Origin: Roseburia sp. 831b
GTDB taxonomy: Bacteria; Bacillota; Clostridia; Lachnospirales; Lachnospiraceae
DNA: 64,000 bases
Assembly (NCBI RefSeq): GCF_001940165.2
Contig: NZ_CP135162.1
Coordinates: 485,501 to 549,500, forward strand
Reading direction: 5' to 3'
Under the pieces are notes generated by a model that saw only the letters and a program-made list of their open reading frames with translations, made no database searches and was not told where the DNA came from. Below, one piece after another: positions 55,139 through 64,000 of the stretch. How positions within the stretch are numbered: the first letter of the stretch is position 1; every line of letters begins with the position of its first letter. The position numbers and the translations under genes are program-made.

Positions 55139-56869
55139 ATGCAATCAGATAGAGAATTAAGAGAACAGTTACGAAATATAGATCATAAAAGTTACCCGCT
55201 TTACAAGTCATTAAAGGGAAGTTATCGTTTTCCGAAGTATGTTTTGTGCATTGATCATGTGCAGGGAGATCCATTTGCGGCACCATCGGATGTGCGCGTC
55301 GTGGTAGAGATAAAAAATGCCGGATTCCCGGAATTTACAAGAAAGGATTCCCTGACAAGAGAGACACTTGCGGATATCCTTTTACGTGAGTTTGCAAGGC
55401 AGATTCATGCATTTACGTTTAAGGCGAAAGGCTCTGGAAAAAGTGGACTGATTTCCGTTTCACAGCCAGGACAGGAAGTGCTGAAAAGAACGGCATGTGA
55501 AGTAGGAGCCAAAGAAATTACGATGCGTTTTTCGGTTGGGTTTCCGGCAAATGGTCGAACCATCAATGCAAGAGAACTGGAAAAGATAGTATTTGAATAT
55601 CTTCCGGTGTGCGTGGAAAAAGCACTTTATTACCAAAGCCTGGATGCAAAACGTGTGAAGGAAGCAATTGACCTTGCAGAGGATCAACAGGCGATTCGAG
55701 AGAAACTTAGCGATATGGGACTTGTGGCATTTGTTGCGAACGGTTCGATTCTGCCCCGCGAGAGTGGAATCTCATCGCGCCCGATGAAAGGTGCAAAAGA
55801 GTTCATTTCTCCGAAATCATTAGAAGTAACCATGGAACTTCCACACAAGGGAACCATCAAAGGTATGGGCATTCGAAAAGGAATCACTTTGATTGTAGGT
55901 GGCGGTTATCATGGTAAGTCCACAATTCTTACGGCACTAGAACTTGGTGTATACAATCACATTGCAGGCGATGGAAGGGAATATGTGATTGCCGATGACA
56001 CAGCAGTGAAACTTCGCTCAGAGGATGGACGTTTCATCAAAAATGTTGATATTTCAATGTTTATCAATGATCTTCCAAGCGGCACGGACACACACGATTT
56101 TTCCACAATGGATGCCAGTGGAAGCACGTCGCAGGCAGCAGGAATTGTAGAAAGCATCGAGGCAGGCAGCCATCTTTTCCTGTTAGATGAAGATACCTCC
56201 GCAACGAATTTCATGGTGCGTGATGCTTTTATGCAAAAGGTTGTCAGCCCGGATAAAGAGCCAATCACACCATTTCTTGCAAGAGCAAGAGATTTGTATG
56301 AAAATTTAGAAATTTCAACGATTCTTGTGGCGGGAAGCTCCGGAGCCTTTTTCCACATTGCAGATACGGTCATTCAGATGGATTGCTACGAGCCGATTGA
56401 TATCACAGAAAAAGCGAAGACGCTCTGCAAAGAATTCCCAATTTCAGAAGAAGAGACCAAACCATTCGTGAAACCAGACAGTCATCGCATCATGGAAAAA
56501 GATAAAGATGGTGCGACAAAACGCCGTGATTACCGCAGTGGAGCCGTGAAAAAAGACGCACCAGAGCGGCTGAAGGTAAAGACAATGGGAGTAGATGGTT
56601 TTGCCATCGGGAAACAGAATGTGGATTTGCGCTATCAGGAGCAGCTGATTGACAGTGAACAGACCGCGGCATTAGGTCTTTTGCTAAAATATGCAGTTGA
56701 GCATCTCGTAGATGGGAAAAGAACGATTGCTGAGGTTGTAGAATTGTTACAGAAAAAATTGGACGAAGACGGAATGAAATTTGCAGCAGAGCGTGGAGAG
56801 ATATCCGGGGGATATGCAGTTCCGCGGAAACAGGAGCTGTTTGCCTGCATTAATCGGTATCGGGTGTAG
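55139..56869 (+). CDS. Predicted ATPase of the ABC class (PF09818 type)
   Basis: 576 residues with an AAAGGAG site. Walker A is 'GGGYHGKSTILTAL' near residue 258. Walker B with a Glu-like end is 'HLFLLDEDTSATNFM', and a signature-like stretch 'TMDASGSTSQAAG' is present. An N-terminal domain of about 240 residues precedes the ATPase core. This is the stand-alone ABC-like ATPase family that includes trypanosome MRB1590, an RNA-editing factor. Bacterial function is unknown; nucleic-acid binding is plausible. No membrane segment or transporter motif is seen. Confidence 0.85.
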   Translation: MQSDRELREQLRNIDHKSYPLYKSLKGSYRFPKYVLCIDHVQGDPFAAPSDVRVVVEIKNAGFPEFTRKDSLTRETLADILLREFARQIHAFTFKAKGSGKSGLISVSQPGQEVLKRTACEVGAKEITMRFSVGFPANGRTINARELEKIVFEYLPVCVEKALYYQSLDAKRVKEAIDLAEDQQAIREKLSDMGLVAFVANGSILPRESGISSRPMKGAKEFISPKSLEVTMELPHKGTIKGMGIRKGITLIVGGGYHGKSTILTALELGVYNHIAGDGREYVIADDTAVKLRSEDGRFIKNVDISMFINDLPSGTDTHDFSTMDASGSTSQAAGIVESIEAGSHLFLLDEDTSATNFMVRDAFMQKVVSPDKEPITPFLARARDLYENLEISTILVAGSSGAFFHIADTVIQMDCYEPIDITEKAKTLCKEFPISEEETKPFVKPDSHRIMEKDKDGATKRRDYRSGAVKKDAPERLKVKTMGVDGFAIGKQNVDLRYQEQLIDSEQTAALGLLLKYAVEHLVDGKRTIAEVVELLQKKLDEDGMKFAAERGEISGGYAVPRKQELFACINRYRV

Positions 56870-56873
56870 AGGG

Positions 56874-57984
56874 ATGAGAGATTTGAGATTACCATATGAT
56901 GATAGTTTGAATATTAGCTTATTGAGTAAAGTATTTGAGCGTAAGCGTATTTCAAACTGCTATAAGTATTTTTGGTTCCAAGCTATATTGGAATTGCTTT
57001 CGGAAAAAAAAAGTGAGATTTTCTTATGATGAAATTCTGAATCAAATGATAGAAGATGCATGGTATATGGTTACAGAATATAAGCTGCGTTTAGGACCAT
57101 GTAATACGACAGACAATCTGGAAGAGGTAGTGAAATATATTTTTTCTACCACGAAAATATCGTCTACGGCAAAAAAAGGAACCGTGATTCAGTATCTGGA
57201 AACGTGTGATGACCCCGTAATTCAAAGGTATAAGAAGAACTTAATTGTGAATGTGCCATATTGTTTACAGAGTCCATTTTATACCTCGATTAAGAATCTG
57301 GGACGTTCAAAAATTAATGAAATAAACACACAGAAGCATTTGCTTTATTATTTTGTGTCGGCTGAAGGAACAAACTCACAATTAGAGATGAATGAAGAGT
57401 GGGTGAGTTATCTGATTCACAACAGGGATATATTACGAGACTGGGTAAAATATAATCTTATAGGTTATTTACAGGATAGGAATCCAAGTGTGCCGGGAAT
57501 CGTGGAAAAAATAATAAAGCCTGAGAAACGTGATTTGAGAAGAGTAAGGGAATATTGGAAGACGATAATTGAAATCGAGCCTGGCATAACGGAAATATAT
57601 GAGAAAACGGTTATGAAGGATAAGGAGATAAGCATAGATCATTTTGTGCCATGGCAGTATGTGGCACATGATGAGCTGTGGAATCTGAGTCCGACAACGA
57701 AGAACATAAACAGTCAAAAAGGCAATCAGTTACCAAATTTTAAGGATTATTTTGGAAAATTGTCATCACTGGAATATCGGGCATACAAAGCTTCCTATAA
57801 GTATGAAAATGTAAAAGAGAAATATAAAATCTGTTTAGATCATCATGTTAATAATCTGGATGTAAGAAGTAGTTTATATCAGGCAGATTTAGACCAATCA
57901 ATGTTTGAGACGCGTTTGTTTAATATAATCAAGCCGGTTTATGATTCTGCAAGGCTGAGTGGCTTTACGGAGTGGATACATTAA
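56874..57984 (+). pseudogene. HNH endonuclease-domain protein, frameshifted at an A9 tract
   Basis: The N-terminal 46 codons ('MRDLRLPYDDSLNISLLSK' and on) read in one frame up to a run of nine A's (57004-57012) and then hit a stop at 57027-57029. One base less in the run restores a continuous frame to 57984 ('KKVRFSYDEILNQMIEDAW' and on). The restored protein is about 370 residues with an HNH motif in the C-terminal half: 'IDHFVPWQYVAHDELWNL', then 'NSQKGNQLPNF'. A mutation, a phase-variable tract and a sequencing error are all possible. Start choice is weak because AGAGGG abuts the ATG. Confidence 0.75.
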
Positions 57985-58124
57985 CTAGAAATAATGGATA
58001 CAATTGTTATTCATTAGAGAATGAATGTGAAATATGTGGGTTTTATGTGTAAATGCTGTTACAAGGGGATATCTCATTTTGTTTTGTACGAATTAGATGC
58101 TAATGTTAATATGGAGGATAAAAA

Positions 58125-58898
58125 ATGATTGTGCAGTTTCAGAAAATGAGTGAATATATCAATGATGGTGGATTATGGGTATTAATACCCTATTGTCTCA
58201 TATATTTGTTAATGACGCTAAATTATAAGGTGTCAAAAAATCGCGTTAGAGCAATAGAGTATTATATTATTTTTAAGTTTAGTATTTATTTTGCCGTAGC
58301 TATATTAGCCATGAAGTTTCTATTTGTCCCTATCGAAAACACGATTTTTGTGAGTTCTGGCATTGCCACTGCATTGATTCTGGTTTTGGTAGGAACGGTT
58401 GTATACAATTTGATTGTTCCGGTGAAGGCAATGAAGTTTAGTGACAGTGAATATACTTTCATGTCGGTGTTGGCTACAATATTAGTATTACTGTTGTTCT
58501 TTCCAATTGACATTGAAGTATCACTTAATGTAGTTGGTATACTTTTAGGAAAGTTTTTATGGTTTGATAGCAGAATTGAATTGAAAAGAATACAAAAAAT
58601 GGTATCATCGATAAAAAATCGAAATGTAAGAATCTCTTTTTTGCAAAGGAACAAGGAACATATTATCGTCTCCGTAACCTGTAGTGTTATAATCCTTATT
58701 CAAGTTATTTTAATGAAAGTCGCTAGAGAATTATCAAGTGTACCAGTGCTAATAGGTATTTCCATATTGGGATTAGCAATCGGAGTAATCATTTCATCTA
58801 TACTGGAAAGACAGATTGATAAAATTGGAAAGAAAAAAATGGAAGCAATTCAAAGGTTTGAGGAAGTAACAGGGAAAAAGATAAAAATTTGTAAATAA
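58125..58898 (+). CDS. Polytopic membrane protein of unknown function
   Basis: 257 residues, clearly more AT-rich than its neighbours, with GGAGG upstream. Six hydrophobic segments are visible (about residues 15-35, 45-68, 75-95, 110-130, 180-200, 210-235) with basic linkers, and a Lys-rich C-terminus. No transporter or enzyme motif is recognised. It lies next to decayed mobile elements and may itself be accessory cargo. Confidence 0.55.
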   Translation: MIVQFQKMSEYINDGGLWVLIPYCLIYLLMTLNYKVSKNRVRAIEYYIIFKFSIYFAVAILAMKFLFVPIENTIFVSSGIATALILVLVGTVVYNLIVPVKAMKFSDSEYTFMSVLATILVLLLFFPIDIEVSLNVVGILLGKFLWFDSRIELKRIQKMVSSIKNRNVRISFLQRNKEHIIVSVTCSVIILIQVILMKVARELSSVPVLIGISILGLAIGVIISSILERQIDKIGKKKMEAIQRFEEVTGKKIKICK

Positions 58899-58920
58899 TT
58901 TTTCCTTAGTACATGTCACG

Positions 58921-59166
58921 CAAGAGGGGCAATCACAAAAATTAGATGTGAATATGCGACGCATCATAGAAACTACAAAAACGGATGCTGGAACAAGGGT
59001 GCAGATACAAAATATAGTGCCACATGTGTGCTGACGCATCTATTGCTCGAATATGGCAAAATCGGGAAGAAATCCCAAGACATTGTAGTACCTTATGGGG
59101 TATTCGGATATAGGTGTAACAATGAATGTGTATACATATATCGGATTAGACGATGCTGAGGATTAG
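58921..59166 (+). pseudogene. Degraded Tn916-type tyrosine integrase, C-terminal remnant
   Basis: One frame reads 'TTKTDAGTR', then, after an apparent deletion of about 70 codons, 'PHVC*RIYCSNMAKSG', 'PKTL*YLMGYSDIGVTMN' and 'VYTYIGLDDAED'. These match the catalytic end of tyrosine integrases of conjugative elements (Arg in PHVC-RHTYC, His or Tyr in LMG-S and the nucleophile Tyr in NVYTH). Two in-frame stops and the deletion show it is dead. It indicates that an integrative element was once inserted here. Confidence 0.8.
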
Positions 59167-59327
59167 CTTAGAATGTCTCTATTTCAATTGCATCAAAATA
59201 TTTTTAATTTACTCATTCTAATAAAAATGATGAAATGAAACTTGATTTTGACAAAGCTGAAATGTATACTTCAATTAAGTCATTATAAATAAAATGACGA
59301 AGTTGAATTCAAAATGAGGTAGTTAAA

Positions 59328-59840
59328 ATGAAACAATTTGATTACACAGAAAAATGGAAAGAATTGCTTACACCTGAGATTGTTGGGTATCTAACAACAA
59401 TTCATGAATACAAGGGTGAACAGCGTTTAATTGCGGAGCGCCATGCTGATGTATTAGAAAGTCTTGTTGAGGTGGCTAAGATTCAAAGTACAGAGAGTTC
59501 TAATAAAATTGAGGGGATTTATACTTCTGATGAACGTTTGAAGAAGATTGTTTTGGATAAGACAATGCCAAAGACAAGAAATGAGCGTGAGATTGCAGGA
59601 TACAGGGATGTGCTTAATACAATACACGAGAATTTTACTCACATTCCAATCCGTGATACATTTATATTACAAATTCATAGGGATTTGTATAAATTTGAGA
59701 AAGGGAACTTCGTGTGGCCAAGAAATGAATCCGAAGTACGAGCACTTACCAGTCAGCAATTTCGTTGGCTCATGGAAGGTCTAACAATTTTTCCAAAGAA
59801 AACGGTTCAAGAGATCCGACCGCCAGAACATATGGCATAA
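59328..59840 (+). pseudogene. Fic protein N-terminus fused in frame to the tail of an IS66 TnpB
   Basis: 170 residues with a GAGGTAG site. Residues 1 to about 120 are a Fic/DOC N-terminal region with the inhibitory motif 'SNKIEG' (SxxxEG). Then, after 'DLYKF', the frame continues into 'EKGNFVWPRNESEVRAL' and 'QQFRWLMEGL', the C-terminus of IS66 TnpB. The Fic catalytic motif HPFxxGNGR is lost. The protein retains only the inhibitory helix, so it is probably nonfunctional or at most antitoxin-like. The junction lies near 59690-59703. Confidence 0.78.
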
Positions 59841-60119
59841 TGATTGTGCAAAAGGTAGAAATTTCAGGGGCATCATTCCTGGGTTCTAATATGGTAATTA
59901 CAATCATCTGTAAGTCCAGTATTCTGCATTATTAGCGTGTTATTGCGCTTTTAGGTAATTGTAATTTATATCCATTGTTTTGAAAACTCTGCATTTACAA
60001 GGTCTACAAATCCCTTGTGGGAGCTTACAGGCATAGGCAATTTGCCGAATTTTGAAACGAACAACATTCGCAATTTAAGTCCATATCCGCTATAATAGAC
60101 CTTAGAAAAGAGGTACATT
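59841..60119 (+). other. Gap between the TnpB tail and IS66 TnpC
   Basis: No gene. A possible tnpC promoter is present (TTCGCA...TATAAT, -10 at 60092-60097, spacer 18). Sequence similarity to known IS66 internal regions was not checked. Confidence 0.4.
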
Positions 60120-61721
60120 ATGGCGATGGAATATACAGAAGAACAATTGAATAATTTTGACAAGGCTACCCTTATTCAACTGTTTTTGGCACAACAATCA
60201 CAACTCAAAGATATTGATCGGAAACTGCAACTGTTGTTGGAACAGGTCGCTGTATTGAACAATAACCGTTTTGGGAAGTCATCTGAGAAACTTGATGTAG
60301 ATAACCAGATCAGCTTCTTAGAGGTTGATGGCAATATCGTTTATTTTAATGAAGCAGAAGCTGTTGCAGCCCTTGAATGCTCAGAGGAAGAAGAAACATC
60401 GAAACCTCATAGTAAAAAGAAAAAGGGGAAACGCGCTGCTGACATCAAAGGTCTTCCAATCGTTCCGGTTGAACACAAGATGACGGAAGACGAGTTAATC
60501 GACGAATTCGGAGAAGATGGCTGGTATCAGCTTGAAGATGAAGTATACCATCGCTATCGTTTTACCCCAATGAAGATTGAAATCGAAGAACATCACGTTG
60601 GCGTGTATAAATCTAAAAAGGACAATCATTTCAAAAAGGCAGATCATCCTGCTTATTTACTAAGAAACAGTCTTGTTTCACCATCTTTGCTAGCAGGCAT
60701 TTGGAATGCCAAATATGTTAATGCAGCACCTCTTTATCGTCAGGAACAGGAATTCCAAAGAATGGGTCTTAACATCGATCGCGCGGATATGGCTCATTGG
60801 ACCATTCTATGTGCAGAGAGATATCTCTCAATCTTTTATGATTATCTGCACGAGAAAATGTATGACTATCATGTCTTACAAGCAGATGAGACTCCGGTTC
60901 TTGTTTCAAAAGAAAACAGAACTACCGGAAATAAGCATTACATGTGGGTATACCGTACAGGAAAGATGTATCTGAATAAGCAGATCATCTTGTACGAGTA
61001 CCAACCATCTCGTAATGCCAGTCATCCACGAGCTTTTCTTAAAGATTTTCAAGGAATTTGTCTGACGGATGGCTATCAGGTCTACCATACGATTGAAAAA
61101 GAACGCGAAGACCTGAAAATCGCTGGGTGCTGGGCACATGCAAGACGTCGCTTCGATGAGGCTGTTAAGGCTCTACCAAAGGCAAACCAGAAAATGTCTC
61201 TTGCATATCTGGCATTGAAGCAAATCCAAGCAATCTATCGCGAGGAGAACAAGCTTGGGGACATGAATCCGGATGAACGCCTGAAACATCGTCAGTTGAC
61301 TGTAAAGCCACTGGTGGATGCTTATTTTGCATGGGCAAAACAGAATCTCATGTCTGTTCCGCCGAAGAGTAAGACAGCAAATGGATTTACTTACTCCTTG
61401 AATCAGGAAAAGTATTTGAGAACATTCCTTGAAGATGGAGAAGTGCCAATCGATAACAATTCGGCAGAACAGGCAATTCGGCCATTCTGTGTAGGCAAGA
61501 AAAACTGGGTTATGATTGATACCATCGCAGGGGCAGAAGCAAGTGCAATCATTTACAGCATTGCAGAAACTGCAAAGGCTAACGATCTAAAACCTTATAA
61601 TTACTTTGAATATCTTCTGACAGAGATTCCAAAGCACATGGATGACCATGATGCAAGTTTTTGTGAAGATCTGCTTCCTTGGTCAGACAAGCTACCAAAG
61701 GAATGCAGAAAGCAACTTTAA
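60120..61721 (+). CDS. tnpC: IS66-family transposase TnpC
   Basis: 533 residues, apparently full length, GAGGT before the ATG. The N-terminal coiled coil ('LLLEQVAVLNNNRFGKSSEK') with the conserved FGKSSE is followed by a zinc-finger-like and a DDE domain ('VLQADETPVLV', 'GICLTDGYQVYHTIE', 'DNNSAEQAIRPFCVGKKNW'). The DDE residues D, D and E can be assigned to these. The IS66 partners are missing (TnpA absent, TnpB only a tail), so the copy is probably unable to move by itself. Confidence 0.93.
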   Translation: MAMEYTEEQLNNFDKATLIQLFLAQQSQLKDIDRKLQLLLEQVAVLNNNRFGKSSEKLDVDNQISFLEVDGNIVYFNEAEAVAALECSEEEETSKPHSKKKKGKRAADIKGLPIVPVEHKMTEDELIDEFGEDGWYQLEDEVYHRYRFTPMKIEIEEHHVGVYKSKKDNHFKKADHPAYLLRNSLVSPSLLAGIWNAKYVNAAPLYRQEQEFQRMGLNIDRADMAHWTILCAERYLSIFYDYLHEKMYDYHVLQADETPVLVSKENRTTGNKHYMWVYRTGKMYLNKQIILYEYQPSRNASHPRAFLKDFQGICLTDGYQVYHTIEKEREDLKIAGCWAHARRRFDEAVKALPKANQKMSLAYLALKQIQAIYREENKLGDMNPDERLKHRQLTVKPLVDAYFAWAKQNLMSVPPKSKTANGFTYSLNQEKYLRTFLEDGEVPIDNNSAEQAIRPFCVGKKNWVMIDTIAGAEASAIIYSIAETAKANDLKPYNYFEYLLTEIPKHMDDHDASFCEDLLPWSDKLPKECRKQL

Positions 61722-61728
61722 AACCAAC

Positions 61729-61781
61729 GCCGCTCTTTGGAGCGGCTAATCAAGTATTAGTACCGACTATGGTGCGTTTAC
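61729..61781 (+). mobile_element. Right end of the IS66 copy (terminator and putative IRR)
   Basis: GCCGCTC/GAGCGGC hairpin (61729-61746) lies after tnpC, and the sequence ends GGTGCGTTTAC at 61771-61781, whose complement GTAAACGCACC is the plausible IRL form. No matching left end was found within the truncated left side. Confidence 0.5.
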
Positions 61782-61793
61782 ATATTTTTTACA

Positions 61794-63416
61794 CTATGGT
61801 AAATTTATTTCTTTTGTCTGCTTGATGATGTTTCGCATCGTAGATTTTTTGATGAATTCATAGTCTGTCCGAAAACCAAAAGTTTTGTGTAATGAATCTG
61901 TTATTTCTGTTCGGGTGTAGGATGGAACGTAGCCATTAGCGGTATTTAACAGAGTCATTTTCATGGAGCGTAAAGTCTCGATGAGCTGCTCTGTTGTATA
62001 GTTATTTCCTATTTTCTGCTCTAACAGGCGGTAGAGAAGAAGGCTGATATAGCAGGTCATGAAATGTGCCTTAATCCGGTCATTTCTTCTGACATACACA
62101 GGTCTGGCTTCGAATTCAGTTTTCATGATTCTGAAGTTCTCCTCAATTTCCCAGCGCTGCTTGTTAATCTTTATGATTTCCTCAATATTTCCCTCCAGAT
62201 TTGTCATAACCGCATAGAAACCATCGTAAAGTTCTTCTTTTGCTATCTGTTCCTCATCAATCTCATATACGTTCTTTTCTGCAATCTCACCATCGTTTGT
62301 TACGGCAGTATTTTTCACAAAACGCATTGGATCATTTTGATTTTTGCCCTTTCGTTTTTTGCAAGGAGAGTTAATAATCATCTCTGCACGCTCGATTTGA
62401 CGTGACCGGATTCTTTGCTGATAAGCTTTATATTTCGGTGAGTATGTAACGATTAGTGTTTCATCCAAATCTCCAGTAACAACAGGAACTTCTTTGTAAT
62501 AAATGGAGTTAAAAACTTCTTCATCGGTTTCGTCCAAAGTCCTGATATCTATAAAATCTGTCGAACCAACCTTTCTGAACTGTGTTAGATTCAGGGCGAT
62601 ATCACGGTCTTCCTGCTTCATCTTCTTAAGGGAATGCGTGATGACATAAGCCCGATTCCCGATGCTGTTAAACGCTCGGTTATTTGCACTTCCAAGACCG
62701 GCATCTGAACAGAAAATAAATTCACTGCAGTTGAAATCCTGTATGATTTTTTTCTCCAAAGGTTTGAGCGTTGTCTGCTCGTTTTGATTGCCTGGAAAAA
62801 TATTAAATGCAAGTGGAATGCCATCAGCATCCATAAACAGGCCCATACCAACAATCGGATTTGGGCGGTTCTCTTTGCTTTTTCCATAGTGCTTCAAACC
62901 GCTTTCTTCCTCAATCTCAAAGTAATAATTTGTACAGTCATAGTAAAGTATCTTCTGATTTCTTGGATAGATGAAGTTTGAGTTTTTGTATAGTTCACTT
63001 TGGATGAAATCTGATTCCTCTGCGATTACAGACAAAGCTCTGTAAACATCCTGAATTTCATACTTTGGCGGCTCCAGCAGAGTTTTACAAAAGTTATAGC
63101 TGCTGAGCTTGCTTGAAGGAGAAAGGATCCTTGCGTAAACCAGATCAGTAAGAATCGCATGGAAATCATACTTAAATTTATGGCGTCCTTTAATGGCACG
63201 GCAGATGTTATCAAGACGGAGGTGTGTGCATAGCTGTTGAAGGAAGAGATAACCGGCATGAAAAGAACGTTCTTCGTTCATAGGGATGCAGGCAGCCTGA
63301 GAAAACTCAACTGTGACTTTCCCTGTGCGCTCATTGTAGAGTTCGGTTTCTTTGGCAGCTTCGCTTTTCGCCCAAGCCATAAGTTTTTCATCATCACCAT
63401 TGAACTGTTCCAGCAA
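61794..63416 (-). CDS. IS1634-like (IS4 superfamily) transposase, 5' end degraded
   Basis: 540 residues open from a TTG at 63416. The DDE-type core has 'YYDCTNYYFEIEEESGLK' with a catalytic Asp and 'CSDAGLGSANNRAFN', and a C-terminal 'RWEIEENFRIMKTEFEARPV', the YREK-like signature of IS4 relatives. The frame continues upstream in the right phase ('SRIYKKLGKYNVLLEQFNG') but meets a TGA at 63462-63464, so the natural N-terminus (about 40 residues) is missing. It lies against the IS66 end. The copy is likely inactive, and no clear terminal repeats were found. Confidence 0.85.
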   Translation of the reverse strand: MLEQFNGDDEKLMAWAKSEAAKETELYNERTGKVTVEFSQAACIPMNEERSFHAGYLFLQQLCTHLRLDNICRAIKGRHKFKYDFHAILTDLVYARILSPSSKLSSYNFCKTLLEPPKYEIQDVYRALSVIAEESDFIQSELYKNSNFIYPRNQKILYYDCTNYYFEIEEESGLKHYGKSKENRPNPIVGMGLFMDADGIPLAFNIFPGNQNEQTTLKPLEKKIIQDFNCSEFIFCSDAGLGSANNRAFNSIGNRAYVITHSLKKMKQEDRDIALNLTQFRKVGSTDFIDIRTLDETDEEVFNSIYYKEVPVVTGDLDETLIVTYSPKYKAYQQRIRSRQIERAEMIINSPCKKRKGKNQNDPMRFVKNTAVTNDGEIAEKNVYEIDEEQIAKEELYDGFYAVMTNLEGNIEEIIKINKQRWEIEENFRIMKTEFEARPVYVRRNDRIKAHFMTCYISLLLYRLLEQKIGNNYTTEQLIETLRSMKMTLLNTANGYVPSYTRTEITDSLHKTFGFRTDYEFIKKSTMRNIIKQTKEINLP

Positions 63417-63583
63417 AACGTTGTATTTTCCGAGCTTTTTATAGATACGAGAAGATGATTTTCAATCTTTTTTTCGTAGGAAGATTAATATCGCTTATTT
63501 TTATATTTTATTTGCAAAGTCATATTCTCTCAGCAAAGTTTATGGATTTGAGAGAGATAAAACGTATAAAAGGTGGATCGCTA

Positions 63584-63612
63584 TTGACGAAAATATAGTA
63601 AAAGTGTATACT
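63584..63612 (+). promoter_or_regulatory. Promoter of the chemoreceptor gene
   Basis: TTGACG (63584-63589) and TATACT (63607-63612), spacer 17, about 75 bp before the ATG. Confidence 0.6.
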
Positions 63613-63687
63613 GATTTTATAACATACTTTGTATTTTTAGATAAAATATACAAAAGTGATCAGTTTCAAGGAAGGGAGGATAAAAAT

Positions 63688-64000
63688 ATGAAGAATATGA
63701 AGGTAAGAACCAAGCTAAATCTGATACTGGTTCTGGTTATTTTTCTTGTGGCTTTTGGGAGTGTTGTTTCCATCAAGGATTTGGAAGATGTGAAAGATAA
63801 AGCATTGGAGACAATGGATGCATCATCCCGTCAGAGTTATGATGATTCAATTAAAGAGCAGGTGGGCGTGGTTATTTCCCTGTTGTCGGAGATTAATGAC
63901 GCATATAAAGCGGGAACTTATACGCTGGATGAAGCCAAGAAAATTGCGGCAGATGAGGTTCGGCAGATGCGTTACGGAGAGACAGGTTACTTTTGGATTG
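63688..64000 (+). CDS. Methyl-accepting chemotaxis protein, sCache-type (5' part)
   Basis: At least 104 residues, open to the window end. GGGAGGA lies 7 bases before the ATG at 63688. A signal-anchor helix ('LNLILVLVIFLVAFGSVVS') is followed by an extracellular region ending 'RYGETGYFWI', the hallmark of an sCache_2 ligand-binding domain. The downstream HAMP and MCP domains must lie beyond the window. It would sense a small carboxylate or amino acid. Confidence 0.85.
   Translation, partial: MKNMKVRTKLNLILVLVIFLVAFGSVVSIKDLEDVKDKALETMDASSRQSYDDSIKEQVGVVISLLSEINDAYKAGTYTLDEAKKIAADEVRQMRYGETGYFWI

Overview
The window looks like a chromosome segment of a gut-type Firmicute of the family Lachnospiraceae (Roseburia/Agathobacter-like; the genus is a guess). 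The grounds are AT-rich DNA with Gram-positive ribosome binding sites, a glnA-ANTAR pair, the DapL variant of lysine synthesis, FMN and lysine riboswitches, a FabT-type operator, paired GH94 phosphorylases, a secreted GH13 amylase with CBM26-like modules, and a Tad-like secretion operon. No rRNA, tRNA or CRISPR array was recognised.

Layout. 0-5.2 kb is the 3' part of a Tad/Flp-type secretion operon (ParA-like ATPase, diverged CpaF-like ATPase, TadB/C-like membrane platform, four small pilin-like or membrane proteins). It ends in a perfect 26-bp palindrome that encodes the C-termini of two convergent genes. 5.2-13.2 kb is housekeeping: a CNNM/CorC protein, guaB, a eukaryotic-type HisA, glnA with an ANTAR antiterminator, dapL and a pyridoxal/pyridoxamine kinase. 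14.9-15.2 kb holds a 72-bp tandem repeat. 15.2-18.1 kb is a four-gene cluster with a PHP phosphatase, an SGNH-GNAT fusion, a small metalloprotease-like protein and a GNAT. 18.2-19.6 kb is a heavy-metal-permease/Fur operon behind a TTGCAA operator array. 19.7-26.6 kb has an M23 peptidase, typA, a two-OB-fold SSB, then a lysine riboswitch driving dapA-dapB-nfo.

26.6-34 kb has an intergenic stretch with structured repeats, a FabK-like reductase under a 25-bp FabT-type operator, asnA, and ribD-ribE-ribBA-ribH. The FMN riboswitch is separated from ribD by about 490 bp holding a dispersed repeat, an extra terminator and a 119-bp MITE-like palindrome. 34-36.4 kb is a type VII secretion-style toxin cassette: two small partners, an LXG-like polymorphic toxin and a putative immunity gene.

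37-54.3 kb is a carbohydrate region: two GH94 phosphorylases, a divergent AraC regulator, an ABC sugar importer, a HelD-family helicase carrying a GH31-like N-terminal domain at its C-terminus, a SpoU/TrmH methyltransferase, and a secreted amylase. Together these suggest extracellular starch breakdown plus import and phosphorolysis of a beta-linked disaccharide or oligosaccharide.

54.5-64 kb is a small DUF2089/membrane/ABC-class ATPase operon, followed by decayed mobile DNA: an HNH gene broken at an A9 tract, a degraded Tn916-type integrase, a Fic gene truncated and fused in frame to the tail of an IS66 TnpB, an IS66 TnpC, and a 5'-degenerate IS1634-like transposase. The window ends inside a Cache-domain chemoreceptor gene.

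The observations most worth a second look are the HelD-GH31N fusion, the Fic-TnpB chimera, the toxin cassette with an unassigned toxin tip, the repeat that abuts terminator T-tracts, and the interrupted FMN riboswitch-ribD leader.
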